Assembly: GCA_002794775.1 (NCBI GenBank)
Contig: NBAY01000046.1
Coordinates: 186,001 to 250,000, forward strand
Length of the DNA stretch: 64,000 bases
From: Porodaedalea pini
Lineage: Eukaryota > Basidiomycota > Agaricomycetes > Hymenochaetales > Hymenochaetaceae
Reading direction: 5' to 3'
Of the stretch, positions 35,601 through 45,995 are shown in pieces. Within the stretch, counting starts at the first letter, position 1. Each line of letters begins with the position of its first letter. The position numbers and the translations under genes are program-made. The notes beneath the pieces are model-generated. The model was not told the origin of the DNA and did no database searches. It saw nothing but the letters and a program-made list of their open reading frames with translations.

Positions 35601-36395
35601 GCCACCAGAGGTCATCGATGGGCATTCGTGGCCACAGTGACCCAAGAAAACCTTGAGACCTAGTACAGAGAGATCTAAGCACTCGAAGTATGTGCCAGTC
35701 CATCCCTCCACCCAATGGAAAGGACAATAGACATGATGGTCTAATAAACACTCATCACATACGACGTCAGCATGCGCACAGTCAATGCAGCAGTATAAAC
35801 ACATCTTGGCCAGCCTGTTACACCCACAGGCAGTTCCTACCTTACAATCATACTCCATGTCCATAATGATGTCTTGAATCTTGCATTTATAGTCCGCAAA
35901 GCCCGTGAGCAGATTTTCTGCAGATTGCGGCTGATCGTGTATCAGTAGGCATTCCATAAAGACAGGCTCTTTGCTCACCATGAACTCTGAGTCCTCATCT
36001 TCTCCATCTTCTGGATTTTCGTCGTCATCCCATTCTGATTTCTCCGCCTCGACTAGAATCAGCTGAATGTTACTAAATCATACAAATGAAGGCTACTCAC
36101 TGCTATTGTCTCTTTGGCGGACGCCACCTGTTGCTCTTGTTTGACTGCATTCCATATCTCAGGCTTGCTCTGTCTCGAAGCTGATCAGTCTTCTGATCAA
36201 TAAAATAAATGCTCGACTTGCCTGATTTATGCATTTGCATCCTGTGGGGACAGAGACGCACGAACTCACTGACGGGCCAGTGATAGACTCATCGTCTTTG
36301 CTGTCACTGTCGCTAGTATAGCTGCTGTCGCTGCTGTCAGTATCATGCTCGTGGATGGTAAGCGGATCAATTTGTGGCAGGTGAATTGGAGGCAT
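32694..36395 (-). pseudogene. KDZ transposase with CxC2 cluster (element B, decayed)
   Basis: The start is MPPIHLPQIDPL at 36395, with an Asp/Ser-rich N-terminus. The CxC2 cluster is at about 35835-35520 (CGCNRLAK, CIDC, CDECLLDHH, CACAERDKA). Catalytic region motifs match element A: SVDANFHLIGLNKKNN (about 35040), LSYDIGCQYS (about 34570), RTDGKEVERWWSEVNQ (about 34400-34350). Several stops break it, for example after FNAL (about 35439), in ISL*KKTNN (about 35378) and in FRL*ASCDRW (about 33015). Each is TGA in place of the arginine codon kept in element A or expected from context. It is clearly diverged from A, not a recent duplicate. Confidence 0.88.
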
Positions 36396-36892
36396 AGCGA
36401 GAGTACAATAGTAAAGAATGAACACTGATGGTCAGATGAAATACCTCATAGCTATTGTTTTTCTCTGCTGCAATCATGCCAGGGCCGTAACATCAAATAT
36501 ATTAACAATAAGTTACAATGCTTGTCTAAAGGGTGTGTATTGAGAATGGAATGCTGAATTGTGTTGCTTAGCAAGATGTTCAGCATAGAATTTATTGAAT
36601 TACTTACCCTTCATTCTTAAAGTGGTTCAACCATTGTGATGTTTGAGCTAAGCTCGTCCCAAAGCCTTTTTTTGTCCCCCAGAATGCAGACGGTAACTTT
36701 CTTTGGTCCATCTCTCGCTTGGGGCAGTGCAACGACTTGAAGAATTCTACCGACATCTACTTCAAGGAGGGCTCTGATCTGTATAACAAACTCACCTTTC
36801 CTCGTGGGTGGACGAGTAGTCAAGTCAGACATGTGCAAAAGTGATGACGAAATGCCATGACCAGTGTCCACATCAACATTGACGCAACATTG

Positions 36893-37318
36893 TGTTAGGC
36901 GGGAGCCCGGGAGACGACTCGGACTGGGCAGGCCTCGGCTGACTGTTGTCTGGGACGTGCTATACTCAAGCGTAGACTCGGGACACGCTTACTCAGGCTA
37001 GGTCGTCGCGGAGGTAAGAGGATTAATACAAGTCTAAACTAATACAGGGGGGACGAGTCTCACCTAGGTCGTCGCGGAGGTAAGAGGAAAAGCAGAACAA
37101 GGAGTTCATGCGATTCCTGAGACCTTATATAGCGACGACCGTGAGACTATATTATCTAATATTACATAAAGGGTCAGAATGGAACGAATGAAGGTCGCGT
37201 GAATGAAGTGTGGGAAATGATTGGTCCGATGATTAAATATAATGAAAAGGAGCGATTAAAATAAAAGGAAATGGTAAAAGGGAAAAATAAAGAAAGGGTG
37301 AAAGTTCGAGTCCTGACA
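36893..37318 (-). repeat. 3' LTR of gypsy copy 3
   Basis: The 426-bp LTR starts (minus strand) TGTCAGGACTCGAAC and ends CCCGCCTAACA. It is identical to the 5' LTR except at 37198 as far as I can read. Confidence 0.95.
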
Positions 37319-40300
37319 TTACCCCCTCCTCAAGGTTGGGCGTCCCGACCAACCAAGATCGCGGTCGTCTGGCTCGGTGTCGACGAAGAGTGGACGGAGT
37401 CGTGAGCGAGGGATATCGAGTTTGCGAGGAGCACCGGGGTGTTTGAGGTAGAATTCAGCAATCGCCTCCTTAGCGTTCTCGCCGAAGTCCGTCTCTGGTT
37501 GCCAGGTTGGTTCGTTGTACCCGACCCACTTGACGAGGTACTGTAGTTTACCTCGGTGCAGACGTGAGTCAATGACCTCTTCAACTTCGTATTCCTCTTC
37601 GTTGTTGACGATTTCCGGTGGCGGCGGTGGCGGTAGCTTCTGGCTCTCAAAGGACGGTTCAACGGCGGGTTTCAGTAGGGCCTCATTGAAGACCGGGTGG
37701 ACCTTTTTCCATCGTTTGGGGAGTTTGAGCTTGTAGGCACTCGCTCCTACCTTGTCGACAATGTCGAAGGGACCGTACCATTTGTCGGCAAGCTTCTTCG
37801 TGGGTGAATCTGTGCTGATATTTCGTCCGTCGAGGAAGACCTTATCACCAGCCTTGTACTCCACCGATGCTCCTGCCGTCCGGTCATGGTAGCGTTTCAT
37901 GTCTTCTGCTGCCTTGACCAGATTGTCCTTTGCCGCGTGATGGGTCTCCTTGATGTGCTTCGCGAATTCTTCTGCCGACATGTTGGCAGAGGAAGTTCGT
38001 ACGGTGTCGAAGCTCCTGGGGTGACGTCCAGTATTCGCGTAGAAGGGTGACATTTTTGTCGCCGAATGTTCGCGGTTGTTGTACGCGAACTCTGCGAGAG
38101 GGAGCCAGTCCTTCCAGTCCGATTGCCGATGGTCAACGAAGAGTCGGAGGTATTGTTCGAGCTCTTGGTTGACGCGTTCCGTCTGACCGTCTGTTTGCGG
38201 GTGGTATGCCGTTGACGGGTTGCCCTCGATGTGTAGGAGTTTGTACAGCTCCTTCATCATCGATGCGTCGAACTGCGTGCCGCGGTCATGGATGATCTTC
38301 TTCGGCAAACCGTGGAGGCAGAAGATATGATCGCGGTACAGCTGGGCCATGCCTTCTGCTGACAGTCTTGTCGTCGTCGGAATCGCGTGCATCTGCTTCG
38401 AGAACCTATCCACGAAGACGCAGATCGCGTTGTGTCCCTTGGAGTCCGGGAGCTCTCCGATTAGGTCGACCGTGACGATCTCCCAGGGACCTTCAGGGAT
38501 TGCGTTAGGATGAAGTGGCCTCGACCTCGATGTCCTCAGAGCCTTCGTCCGTTGGCAACGGTCGCATCCTCGGACGTATGCTCGGACATCGGAGAACATC
38601 GACGCCCACCAGAAGTCTCGACGTACCAGTTCGACCGTCTTCGACGATCCGGGATGTCCTGCCAGGGTCGAGTCGTGGCACTCCCGCAACACCGCTTCCT
38701 TCATCGTCGACGGCACGTACACCTTGCCTTTCATCCGCCACAACCCGTCGACCTCTACCATATTCGTCGGCCTTTCCGACTCGTCCTGCGCCCTCTGCGC
38801 GTCACCCACTCGTTCCAACACTTCCTCCCGAGACGTTCTGACCACTCCACGATTTAGCCACTTGTCCTTGATGAACACGACGTCGTCGTTGTCATCCTTT
38901 CCCTCATCATAGCCGGCTTTGCGCGACAGTAAGTCCGCCTTGCCCATCGTCTTCCCCGACTTGTGTTCGAGGTGGAAGTCAAACTCCTCGAGTTCGGTTC
39001 GCCAGCGGGCTTGACGGTAGCTCAGCTTCTGCGCTGACCTGAAGTAGGTGAGGTTAGCGTGGTCGGACCAGATTTCGATCTTGTGGCGAGCGCCGAGGAG
39101 GTATTGTCGCCATTCCTTGAGCGCCGAAACGATCGCGAGCATCTCCTTGTCGTAGATCTCGTAGTTTCGTTCAGCGGGTAGGAGTGCTTCTGACCTATAG
39201 GCAATCACCCTCCACTTCCCTTCCTGCTTCTGTAACAACACACCGCCGAGTGCAAAGTTTGACGAGTCCGCTTCTACGCGGAAAGGACCCTCGTCATTGG
39301 CGATGGCTAGGACTGGAGGTGAGCAGAGACGTCGTCTCAGCTCCTCGAACGCCTCCTGCTGTTCGGTCTCCCATACCCAGTCCTTCTTGCCCGTTAACAA
39401 CGTCAGCGGATGGACCACCTTGCTGTAGTCCTTGATGAACCGTCGCAGCCAGTTACCCATGCCGAGGAACTGTTGTAGCTGCTTCAGGTTTCGTGGGACC
39501 GGCCAGTTCGCAATTGCCTCCGTCTTTGCTGGGTCAGCCTTGATCTCGCCATTACCGATGATGTGGCCGAGGTATTTGACGACCTTGGCGTCAAACTCGC
39601 ACTTCTCCGGCTTCAGGTACAGGCCATTCTCTCGAAGGATCTGAAGGACGCGCCTCGACGTGTCTATATGTTCCTCAATGGTTTCCGAGAGGATCAATAT
39701 GTCGTCGAGGTATACGATGATCAGGTTAGCGTAAATCAGTTCCTTGAAGATGTGATTGACAAAAGCCTGGAACGTTGCCAGGGCGTTGCAGAGACCAAAG
39801 AACATGACCGTCGGTTCGAAGAGGCCCATGTTCGTGCGAAACGCTGCCTTCCATTCGTCACCTTCGCGGATCCGGACGTTGTAGTATCCCCAACGAAGGT
39901 CAAGCTTAGTGATGTACTTCGCCTTCTTGACCTTGTCAACAAGTTCGTCGATGAGAGGGAGGGGATACTTATTCTTGATCGTGCCGTCATTGAGTTTACG
40001 GTAGTCCTGGATCGGGCGTAGCGACTTGTCGGCCTTCTTGATGAAGAAGAAGGGCGACGCCATTGGCGATATCGACCGTCGAATGCGACCCGACTTCAGA
40101 TTTTCGTCGAGGAAGTCCTTGAGTGACTGTTGCTCAGTTGGCGTGAGCGGATAGATTTTACAGTCGCTTGGTTTGAAGTCAGGCTTCAAGTCGATGACAT
40201 GGTCCCATGGTCGGTGTTCCGGCAGTTTCTCGAATCCCTTCTCCGAGAAGACGTCGGCGTAATCGTTGAGGTATGCGGGCCAGGACGCCTTGTCCATTCG

Positions 40301-40969
40301 CACCTCTCTCATCCTCCCCGTCTCTTCCGCCACCTCCAACACCTTCCGCATGCCGTCCTCTACAGCCTTCTCCACCACACATTCGCTCGGGCAGCGAGTG
40401 AAGTCGAGCGTCCCCGTTTTCCAGTCAACCTCTGGGTTGTGCCGTCGAAGCCAGTCGTATCCCAGGAAGATGTTGGACGATGCTAGCGAGGTTACTGCCA
40501 GGACGATTTGTTCCTTGTGGTGACCGATCGTAAGTTCAACGTCGACGTATTCCTCGATCAACCCGGCCTCGTTGTGCGTGCCGTCGGCATTGAGTACCGC
40601 AAGGGGTCGAATGTAGCGTTTCGTTTCCAACCCGTACCTCTCGACGAACCTGATGTCGATGCAGGATCCCGTGCATCCCGAATCCACAAGGGCATGCGCG
40701 TCTACCTCCCTCACTTCACCTTCCACGCTGTGTCCGATGTTCAGGAGAAGGTCCAGCTGGCGTCCGCCAGTTCCTCTCATGAACAGCTGCTCGTACTCCT
40801 TACTTTCTTTTACACCGGTGGGGACTTCGTACTCGGGAAAACCATCGACGTCGTTTGTATTTACGTATCGTACAGACGGTTGGTTATATTTTAGTGAGTC
40901 CGGATTCAAAGTCCCTTGTTCCTCTCGGTCAGTCGTCCCGATGGCTACGCCTGACCACTCGCAAAACCC
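37319..40969 (-). CDS. pol: pol polyprotein of gypsy copy 3
   Basis: The open frame has about 1,200 codons. The order is aspartic protease (DSGCTGSCID near 40680), reverse transcriptase (YLDDILI near 39705), RNase H (SSNFALGGVLLQ near 39265), integrase with HHCC (about 38690-38560) and a catalytic core (VTVDLIGELP, IIHDRGTQFD, TDGQTERVNQ), then a C-terminal chromodomain (LQYLVKWVGYNEPTWQPE near 37545-37490). There is no ATG near the beginning; the frame is open back to the GGGTTTT heptamer at 40963-40969. It is therefore probably made as a gag-pol fusion by -1 frameshifting. The chromodomain is thought to steer integration to particular chromatin. Confidence 0.95.
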   Translation of the reverse strand, partial: GFCEWSGVAIGTTDREEQGTLNPDSLKYNQPSVRYVNTNDVDGFPEYEVPTGVKESKEYEQLFMRGTGGRQLDLLLNIGHSVEGEVREVDAHALVDSGCTGSCIDIRFVERYGLETKRYIRPLAVLNADGTHNEAGLIEEYVDVELTIGHHKEQIVLAVTSLASSNIFLGYDWLRRHNPEVDWKTGTLDFTRCPSECVVEKAVEDGMRKVLEVAEETGRMREVRMDKASWPAYLNDYADVFSEKGFEKLPEHRPWDHVIDLKPDFKPSDCKIYPLTPTEQQSLKDFLDENLKSGRIRRSISPMASPFFFIKKADKSLRPIQDYRKLNDGTIKNKYPLPLIDELVDKVKKAKYITKLDLRWGYYNVRIREGDEWKAAFRTNMGLFEPTVMFFGLCNALATFQAFVNHIFKELIYANLIIVYLDDILILSETIEEHIDTSRRVLQILRENGLYLKPEKCEFDAKVVKYLGHIIGNGEIKADPAKTEAIANWPVPRNLKQLQQFLGMGNWLRRFIKDYSKVVHPLTLLTGKKDWVWETEQQEAFEELRRRLCSPPVLAIANDEGPFRVEADSSNFALGGVLLQKQEGKWRVIAYRSEALLPAERNYEIYDKEMLAIVSALKEWRQYLLGARHKIEIWSDHANLTYFRSAQKLSYRQARWRTELEEFDFHLEHKSGKTMGKADLLSRKAGYDEGKDDNDDVVFIKDKWLNRGVVRTSREEVLERVGDAQRAQDESERPTNMVEVDGLWRMKGKVYVPSTMKEAVLRECHDSTLAGHPGSSKTVELVRRDFWWASMFSDVRAYVRGCDRCQRTKALRTSRSRPLHPNAIPEGPWEIVTVDLIGELPDSKGHNAICVFVDRFSKQMHAIPTTTRLSAEGMAQLYRDHIFCLHGLPKKIIHDRGTQFDASMMKELYKLLHIEGNPSTAYHPQTDGQTERVNQELEQYLRLFVDHRQSDWKDWLPLAEFAYNNREHSATKMSPFYANTGRHPRSFDTVRTSSANMSAEEFAKHIKETHHAAKDNLVKAAEDMKRYHDRTAGASVEYKAGDKVFLDGRNISTDSPTKKLADKWYGPFDIVDKVGASAYKLKLPKRWKKVHPVFNEALLKPAVEPSFESQKLPPPPPPEIVNNEEEYEVEEVIDSRLHRGKLQYLVKWVGYNEPTWQPETDFGENAKEAIAEFYLKHPGAPRKLDIPRSRLRPLFVDTEPDDRDLGWSGRPTLRRG
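40930..40969 (-). promoter_or_regulatory. Putative -1 ribosomal frameshift site between gag and pol
   Basis: The heptamer G GGT TTT lies in the correct gag frame at 40969-40963, 18 nt before the gag stop (40947-40945). After a 6-nt spacer, GGTCAG can pair with CTGACC around an 18-nt loop. Slipping back one base enters the pol frame with no stop. The heptamer and both stem halves are kept in decayed copy 2 (about 6588-6630). Confidence 0.7.
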
Positions 40970-42024
40970 TGCGAGTCGACGACCTCTTCGTCATTCTCTT
41001 CTTCTTCCACATAGTCCTCCACCGTCGACCTCCGAGTGTCTACGACTTCCTCGAAGGCCGATTCCTTCATCGCGCCGAGCTCGTCCGCGAGGATGCGACG
41101 TTCGCCTGGTGCCATTAGCTCCAGCATGCGCTGGATGATCGGCTTCCCCTGCGGGCACTTGTCCTTGAAATGGCCCAGCCCGCCGCAGATCCAGCACGCG
41201 CGTCGTCGTTGCGCCTCGTTCATTGAGACGTCCATCGGTTGACCAGCGCCTCCGAACGTGACGCCGGTCGCGTCGCGTTTGTCGACGTGCGGGGCTGCAA
41301 CTTGGCGCCGAGCGGGGGGTGCCTGTTGTTGTTGACGAGGTTGAGGTATGAACGGACGGCCTCGTTGGATCGCTCGGATCTGCTGTTCGCCACGATCGAT
41401 CTCGATAGCCTTGTTCTTCCATGCCTCATATGTTGTTGGCACGGGCGTCGACCTCAGCACGCCGCGGACTACCTCGATGTTCATTGCCCGCTTGAGACGA
41501 TCGCAGATGACGCTGTCGTCCTTCAGTTCCGCCCGCTTGATGATGACGTCGAGTTGTTGGAAGAACTTATCCGCGGTGAGGTCCTTCTGAACCTTCTCCC
41601 GGAAATCCTTCAGCGCCGCTTCTTTTCGGTTCGGGTCGTCGAACGAGGCGTCGAGTCGTTCCTGGAATCTATCCCAGCTGTCCGTGAAGGTGACAATTCC
41701 CGCCGTTGTCGATTCCTCGACGTAGTTCTGTGCCCACGTTGCCGCATTACCACCCTTCAGGTAGGAGAGAGCTACGTAAATCTTGCTTTCCGACGTAGGG
41801 TATCGGTTTGGGTTCGCGGACACGAAAAGGAGGACTTCTCGTCTGAAGTCGAGGTAATCGTCGCCGCCAGTGAATTCACGTGGCCGGGCGACATCTATGT
41901 TGGGGGTCGGGGGGTTAGCGGCTGCGACCGGTGCTGGGGCGTTGTTCGCCTGATGGGCGAAGGCATTCGCAACGATGGCCGCGATCTGCGCCATTTGCTG
42001 TTGGCTGAAACCTTCTGCTGACAT
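40945..42024 (-). CDS. gag: gag protein of gypsy copy 3
   Basis: The 359-residue protein starts MSAEGFSQQQMAQ. The retrotransposon gag/capsid fold covers about residues 55-190 (AATWAQNYVEES, FQERLDASFDD). A CCHC knuckle CWICGGLGHFKDKC is at about residues 285-298. The tail is acidic and ends SQGFASGQA. It would form the virus-like particle and bind the RNA. The frame is open for some way upstream of this ATG through the Pro-rich leader, so a longer N-terminus is possible. Confidence 0.93.
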   Translation of the reverse strand: MSAEGFSQQQMAQIAAIVANAFAHQANNAPAPVAAANPPTPNIDVARPREFTGGDDYLDFRREVLLFVSANPNRYPTSESKIYVALSYLKGGNAATWAQNYVEESTTAGIVTFTDSWDRFQERLDASFDDPNRKEAALKDFREKVQKDLTADKFFQQLDVIIKRAELKDDSVICDRLKRAMNIEVVRGVLRSTPVPTTYEAWKNKAIEIDRGEQQIRAIQRGRPFIPQPRQQQQAPPARRQVAAPHVDKRDATGVTFGGAGQPMDVSMNEAQRRRACWICGGLGHFKDKCPQGKPIIQRMLELMAPGERRILADELGAMKESAFEEVVDTRRSTVEDYVEEEENDEEVVDSQGFASGQA

Positions 42025-42780
42025 CGTGGGTTCGGGTGTCGAAGGTTCTGGGGGAGTCGGCGGTGAGGGGTCTCTGTTGGTCTCGCGGTAAGGACCTGGG
42101 GTTGGTGGTAGGTTGACCGTAGATGTTGACGGTGCGGGTGACGACGGAGCGGCTGGGGGCCACCTTGCTCTCCTTCCTCGTTCGTCTGATGAATACCAGC
42201 TGCGCCGGATTTCACTCCACCAGATGTCGTGAGTGACGCCGCTATTATTGGTCGCGACGTAGCCTGGTCGGTCTGGATCCCAACGGGCTGAAGCAGGAAG
42301 GGCCCGTTGCTGTTCGTCGGTGAGATCTATCTTGACGTTGGCGGAGGGACAGGGATCGGTTGCGCATTCGATCCGGGGTTACGCCAACGTTGAGCGGGTT
42401 CGTCAGCGAAGTTGATGACGAGGCGGTAGGATCCGAGTGAGATTACAAACGAGATCGTCGTCGAAGTTTGGACTCGTCTAGTTACCCACGTCCACGTCAG
42501 GTGCGTGCTCCACCAGAGGCTAATCCGGAGAGCCAGGGTGGGAGGGAGTTTCCCGATTGGGGCGTCCGGTCCTCCAAGGTCAAGTAGGTGCCCAAATGCG
42601 GTAATAGTCGGGGAAAGTCGGATTACTTAATACACGAACGTTCGAAAACGCCCGGGCGGGGTTGAGGGTTGTCGTTCAGGGGTTTTTTTACACGTCAAGT
42701 CCGTCGAGGGGAATGCTCCTCTAGACCGAGTGAAGGCGAGTCGACAGCGACGACGTACGCTGGGGATGAGCCTGGGTGTG

Positions 42781-42791
42781 GTTCTGCTTTT
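42781..42791 (-). promoter_or_regulatory. Putative self-priming primer-binding site (copy 3)
   Basis: On the minus strand AAAAGCAGAAC follows one base after the 5' LTR. It is the exact complement of GTTCTGCTTTT inside the LTR (42998-42988). No tRNA-like 3' end match is obvious. Confidence 0.65.
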
Positions 42792-42792
42792 A

Positions 42793-43218
42793 TGTTAGGC
42801 GGGAGCCCGGGAGACGACTCGGACTGGGCAGGCCTCGGCTGACTGTTGTCTGGGACGTGCTATACTCAAGCGTAGACTCGGGACACGCTTACTCAGGCTA
42901 GGTCGTCGCGGAGGTAAGAGGATTAATACAAGTCTAAACTAATACAGGGGGGACGAGTCTCACCTAGGTCGTCGCGGAGGTAAGAGGAAAAGCAGAACAA
43001 GGAGTTCATGCGATTCCTGAGACCTTATATAGCGACGACCGTGAGACTATATTATCTAATATTACATAAAGGGTCAGAATGGAACGAATGAAGGTCACGT
43101 GAATGAAGTGTGGGAAATGATTGGTCCGATGATTAAATATAATGAAAAGGAGCGATTAAAATAAAAGGAAATGGTAAAAGGGAAAAATAAAGAAAGGGTG
43201 AAAGTTCGAGTCCTGACA
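42793..43218 (-). repeat. 5' LTR of gypsy copy 3 with promoter
   Basis: The 426-bp LTR contains CTATATAAGG (minus; 43032-43023). GTTCTGCTTTT starts at 42998, about 30 bases downstream, where transcription should begin. The phrase CCTCTTACCTCCGCGACGACC occurs twice in the downstream part. Confidence 0.92.
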
Positions 43219-45995
43219 CATTGATCATGCAACGAGGTGCAGTCTGCATGATTGCCAATTGAGGCACCAACGACAATTGTTCCGCATCTATCCTTCGACC
43301 ATACTTTGACGTGAAGCTTGTGTGTAGAAAATCTCGCCTGGATGGCAGGCGAGAATATCCACATTCCTGGTCCCGAAAAATCTTCGGATTCATCAGTACA
43401 AGCTTTTAATAATTCCATTTACTTCTTACCCAAAACAGGTAGTAATGCTTCCAAGTTGTCCATTTCATCAGGCTGTACAGCCCAGGTGTCAGAGCTTGAA
43501 GAGGTCGATGGAGGCGGCGGAGTTGGTGATCGCGGACATTGCGTGCTGATTTGTTTCTCCTTAAAGCGCTCTGTGTACTCTTTTCGCTCTGTAATGGTTA
43601 ATGGATACTGCGGATCCAAGCATGCGATATGATCCCTGGACCAATGCGTGGTGAATCAATGAGAAAGTTCAGCGTAAGCAGCAAAGATGTACACGGAGAC
43701 CAGATTCTTTAGCGGGAGCATCTCGACTTTGTTATTGTTACCATATGAGACTTGCACAGTCTTCATGGTCCCATCAACGCTCAAGACATAGCCGCGAAAC
43801 CCCTTTGCGTACTTCGCCTTTCTGTCAAGCCCCTGGATCAGCACATATGCACCAATGTACGGATTGCGCGCCTCCCGTTCATACGCAAAGAGGTCCCTTA
43901 TCTTATTCTTCACCATGTCGTCACATGAGCATTCCTCAATGGAGTGCAAGGGAAGTTCAAGCTTAGCAGAGAAGGAGGTCAGTTTCACAATCGTGAACCA
44001 ATTAAAAGTTGTACTGTTTGTTGTAAGCGTTCAAACACACACACTCATACAACATCAGAATTGACCTGTAAGATGAAACCCCTATGGCCTTTGAATCATC
44101 CATCCTTTACGATGATGCTAGCGCCATAAACCAAAGGGCGAATCCCAGCTTTGTGCAGAATCCTACTGTTCATCACATCTGTAGTTTCAACCCAGTTTGA
44201 TCAAATGTTCAGCTAGTGTTTAAGAAATATTCATATCAATCCAAAATCGTAATCAATATAGCTAATGCATACCAGATCCTCATTTTCATTTAAAAACAAT
44301 GATATCCTTTTTTTTTCAATCATCACAATGAAGCCTGACAATCCTGAACGTGGGCCTGCTTTCACGGTAACGTTGTTGCCAATATCGAAGAGTCAATGAA
44401 TAGCTTTCTGAGATACAGTAATGTCCTGCAATACAGGCTCTGAATCCTGAAGATCCTGAACTTTTCCATGAGAAGCCAGAAACTCAAGCCCAGTGTTCTC
44501 GATCTCCTCGTCTGACATGCCAACCAAAAGACTGTCTATGCGACAGACATTACCGAGTACAACTGACTTGTCATTAAGGGTTGTGACTATGCCAGCCATT
44601 GTCTGAAATGGACCAGAAACGACTACAACGCTGTCCCCACGCCAAACGTAGAATTCTACATCCTCAAGGTCGCCAAGATCTGTATGAGAAAATAAAAAGA
44701 CATCATGTAAAGATGGCGAAGCTCATCGAACGGAATGCAAGCCGGGTACGGTAAGAATGTGCAAGTTATCCACATAGTCCGCCCTGCGAAATTTAAAGTG
44801 ACTGTCCAAAATGATGCAAATATTTGTTTTTTCCTCTGGAAATTGAGCAGCTAATTGTCCAGGTGTTATGAGAGCACGTTCGGCGCGTTTTGACTTAGCA
44901 CCACTCTTTGTCGGTATGTGTGGTACAACGGCTAGCTTCAGTGCGTCACCGTCCAACACTTCATGCACGATGGCAAAGTCATTATGATAAGTCCCTCAAT
45001 GAATCGAGACCCAGTTCCCAACTTCAAATTTCCTGGTATTCTGTCCATCCCAACACTCGAATACAGAATTGACATCACCGAATGGAACAAATGAAAGACT
45101 GCGATGTGGCAACGTGATGCCACGAGCGACGTATGAATCGTGAACAACTTTTGCATTCGGAGCCCATATGTATATTCATCCAGGAAGACCCATCACAGCC
45201 AAAGCCAAGCAGTCGTCTGGAAGCCAAACCTGAGCAAAAGCAGCAGATCTCACCTCCTTCCCGGGCTTTCAAACGATATAAGAATCAAATAACAAGATAA
45301 TAAAGAATACAATACACACAGCAACACGAACCATCAGTAATTCGTACTTGGAGTCGTCGATTCCCATGTCAGGAGGAAAACAGCTGGTCTTCTGAATAGA
45401 TTGAAGAGCAGGGTGGCTCTCCTTGGAAAGATCATAAGGGGCGGGACCAGTACGTGCATGCTTCCTAAACCTCTCTGCAATACCCTCAAGATCTTCCGTA
45501 GCTCCCATATCCAATGTGATTCAAGATGACAAGGCCAAAGTAGCAGTTGATGGGACATCATCATCAATGAACGAGTTATCTGTTTGAATACTTTGTGAGT
45601 TGTCATACTGCAGGAATGAGTAAACTCATACCTTCGTCGCCGTCAAACATGCTGTCCTCATCATCATCAAAGACTATTGCCTCCTTATCAAGAAATGATT
45701 TGACAAGTGTACGCATGTCACTTTCGGCCATCTAAAATTTTATTTTATGTTTCAATTCTCTAAGTACTTCTGTAGGTGCGAATTCACCTTGTCAAGGAGT
45801 TTTGTTCCCTAGAATTCTTGCAAATAATTTCGTCTAGTCTACACATCTACGCTATACAAAGCTCTACTTACTGACACTAAATCTACAGTATAACAATGAA
45901 TATGGGCAAAGCTAAGGAAACAGAAACACAGAAATTCGAAAGCACGTATGATCTGATCTGCTTGATGATCTTGCTCGAACGTGCAAAGGCGAAAG

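Larger units (their letters stand above)
36893..43218 (-). mobile_element. Young, intact Ty3/gypsy chromovirus (copy 3)
   Basis: The element is 6,326 bp, with 426-bp LTRs at 42793-43218 (5') and 36893-37318 (3'). It is flanked by CATTG at 36888-36892 and 43219-43223. By eye the LTRs differ at a single base (37198 G versus 43098 A). gag and pol are open throughout. The polypurine tract GAGGAGGGGG precedes the 3' LTR (about 37319-37332). Of the three family members in the window only this one looks capable of movement. Confidence 0.97.
36617..45731 (-). pseudogene. Spt5-like NGN/KOW gene of element B, interrupted by gypsy copy 3
   Basis: It starts MAESDMRTLVKSF at 45731 with an acidic segment (FDDDEDSMFDGDE), followed by EDLEGIAERFRKHARTGPAPYD (about 45490-45425). 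KOW-like parts are at about 45010-44940, 44650-44580, 44390-44330 and 43850-43760. The C-terminal domain is at 43415-43224 and 36887-36617. The gypsy element falls between SLHDQC and the following C-V-N-V codons. Removing it and one TSD copy restores the frame and the match to element A. Stops in SS*ITLDMG, IH*GTYH, VR*ASPS and IH*LFD are all at arginine positions of the A copy (TGA for CGA), so it was decaying independently of the insertion. Confidence 0.85.

Noticed and set aside
39563..40021. Plus-strand open frames of 80-260 codons opposite gypsy copy 3
   Set aside because: They mirror RT and gag codons on the other strand and recur in the other copies only as complement.
40909..40911. 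pol start codon in gypsy copy 3 at 40909
   Set aside because: The codon there is TTG, not ATG, and the frame is open back to the frameshift heptamer.
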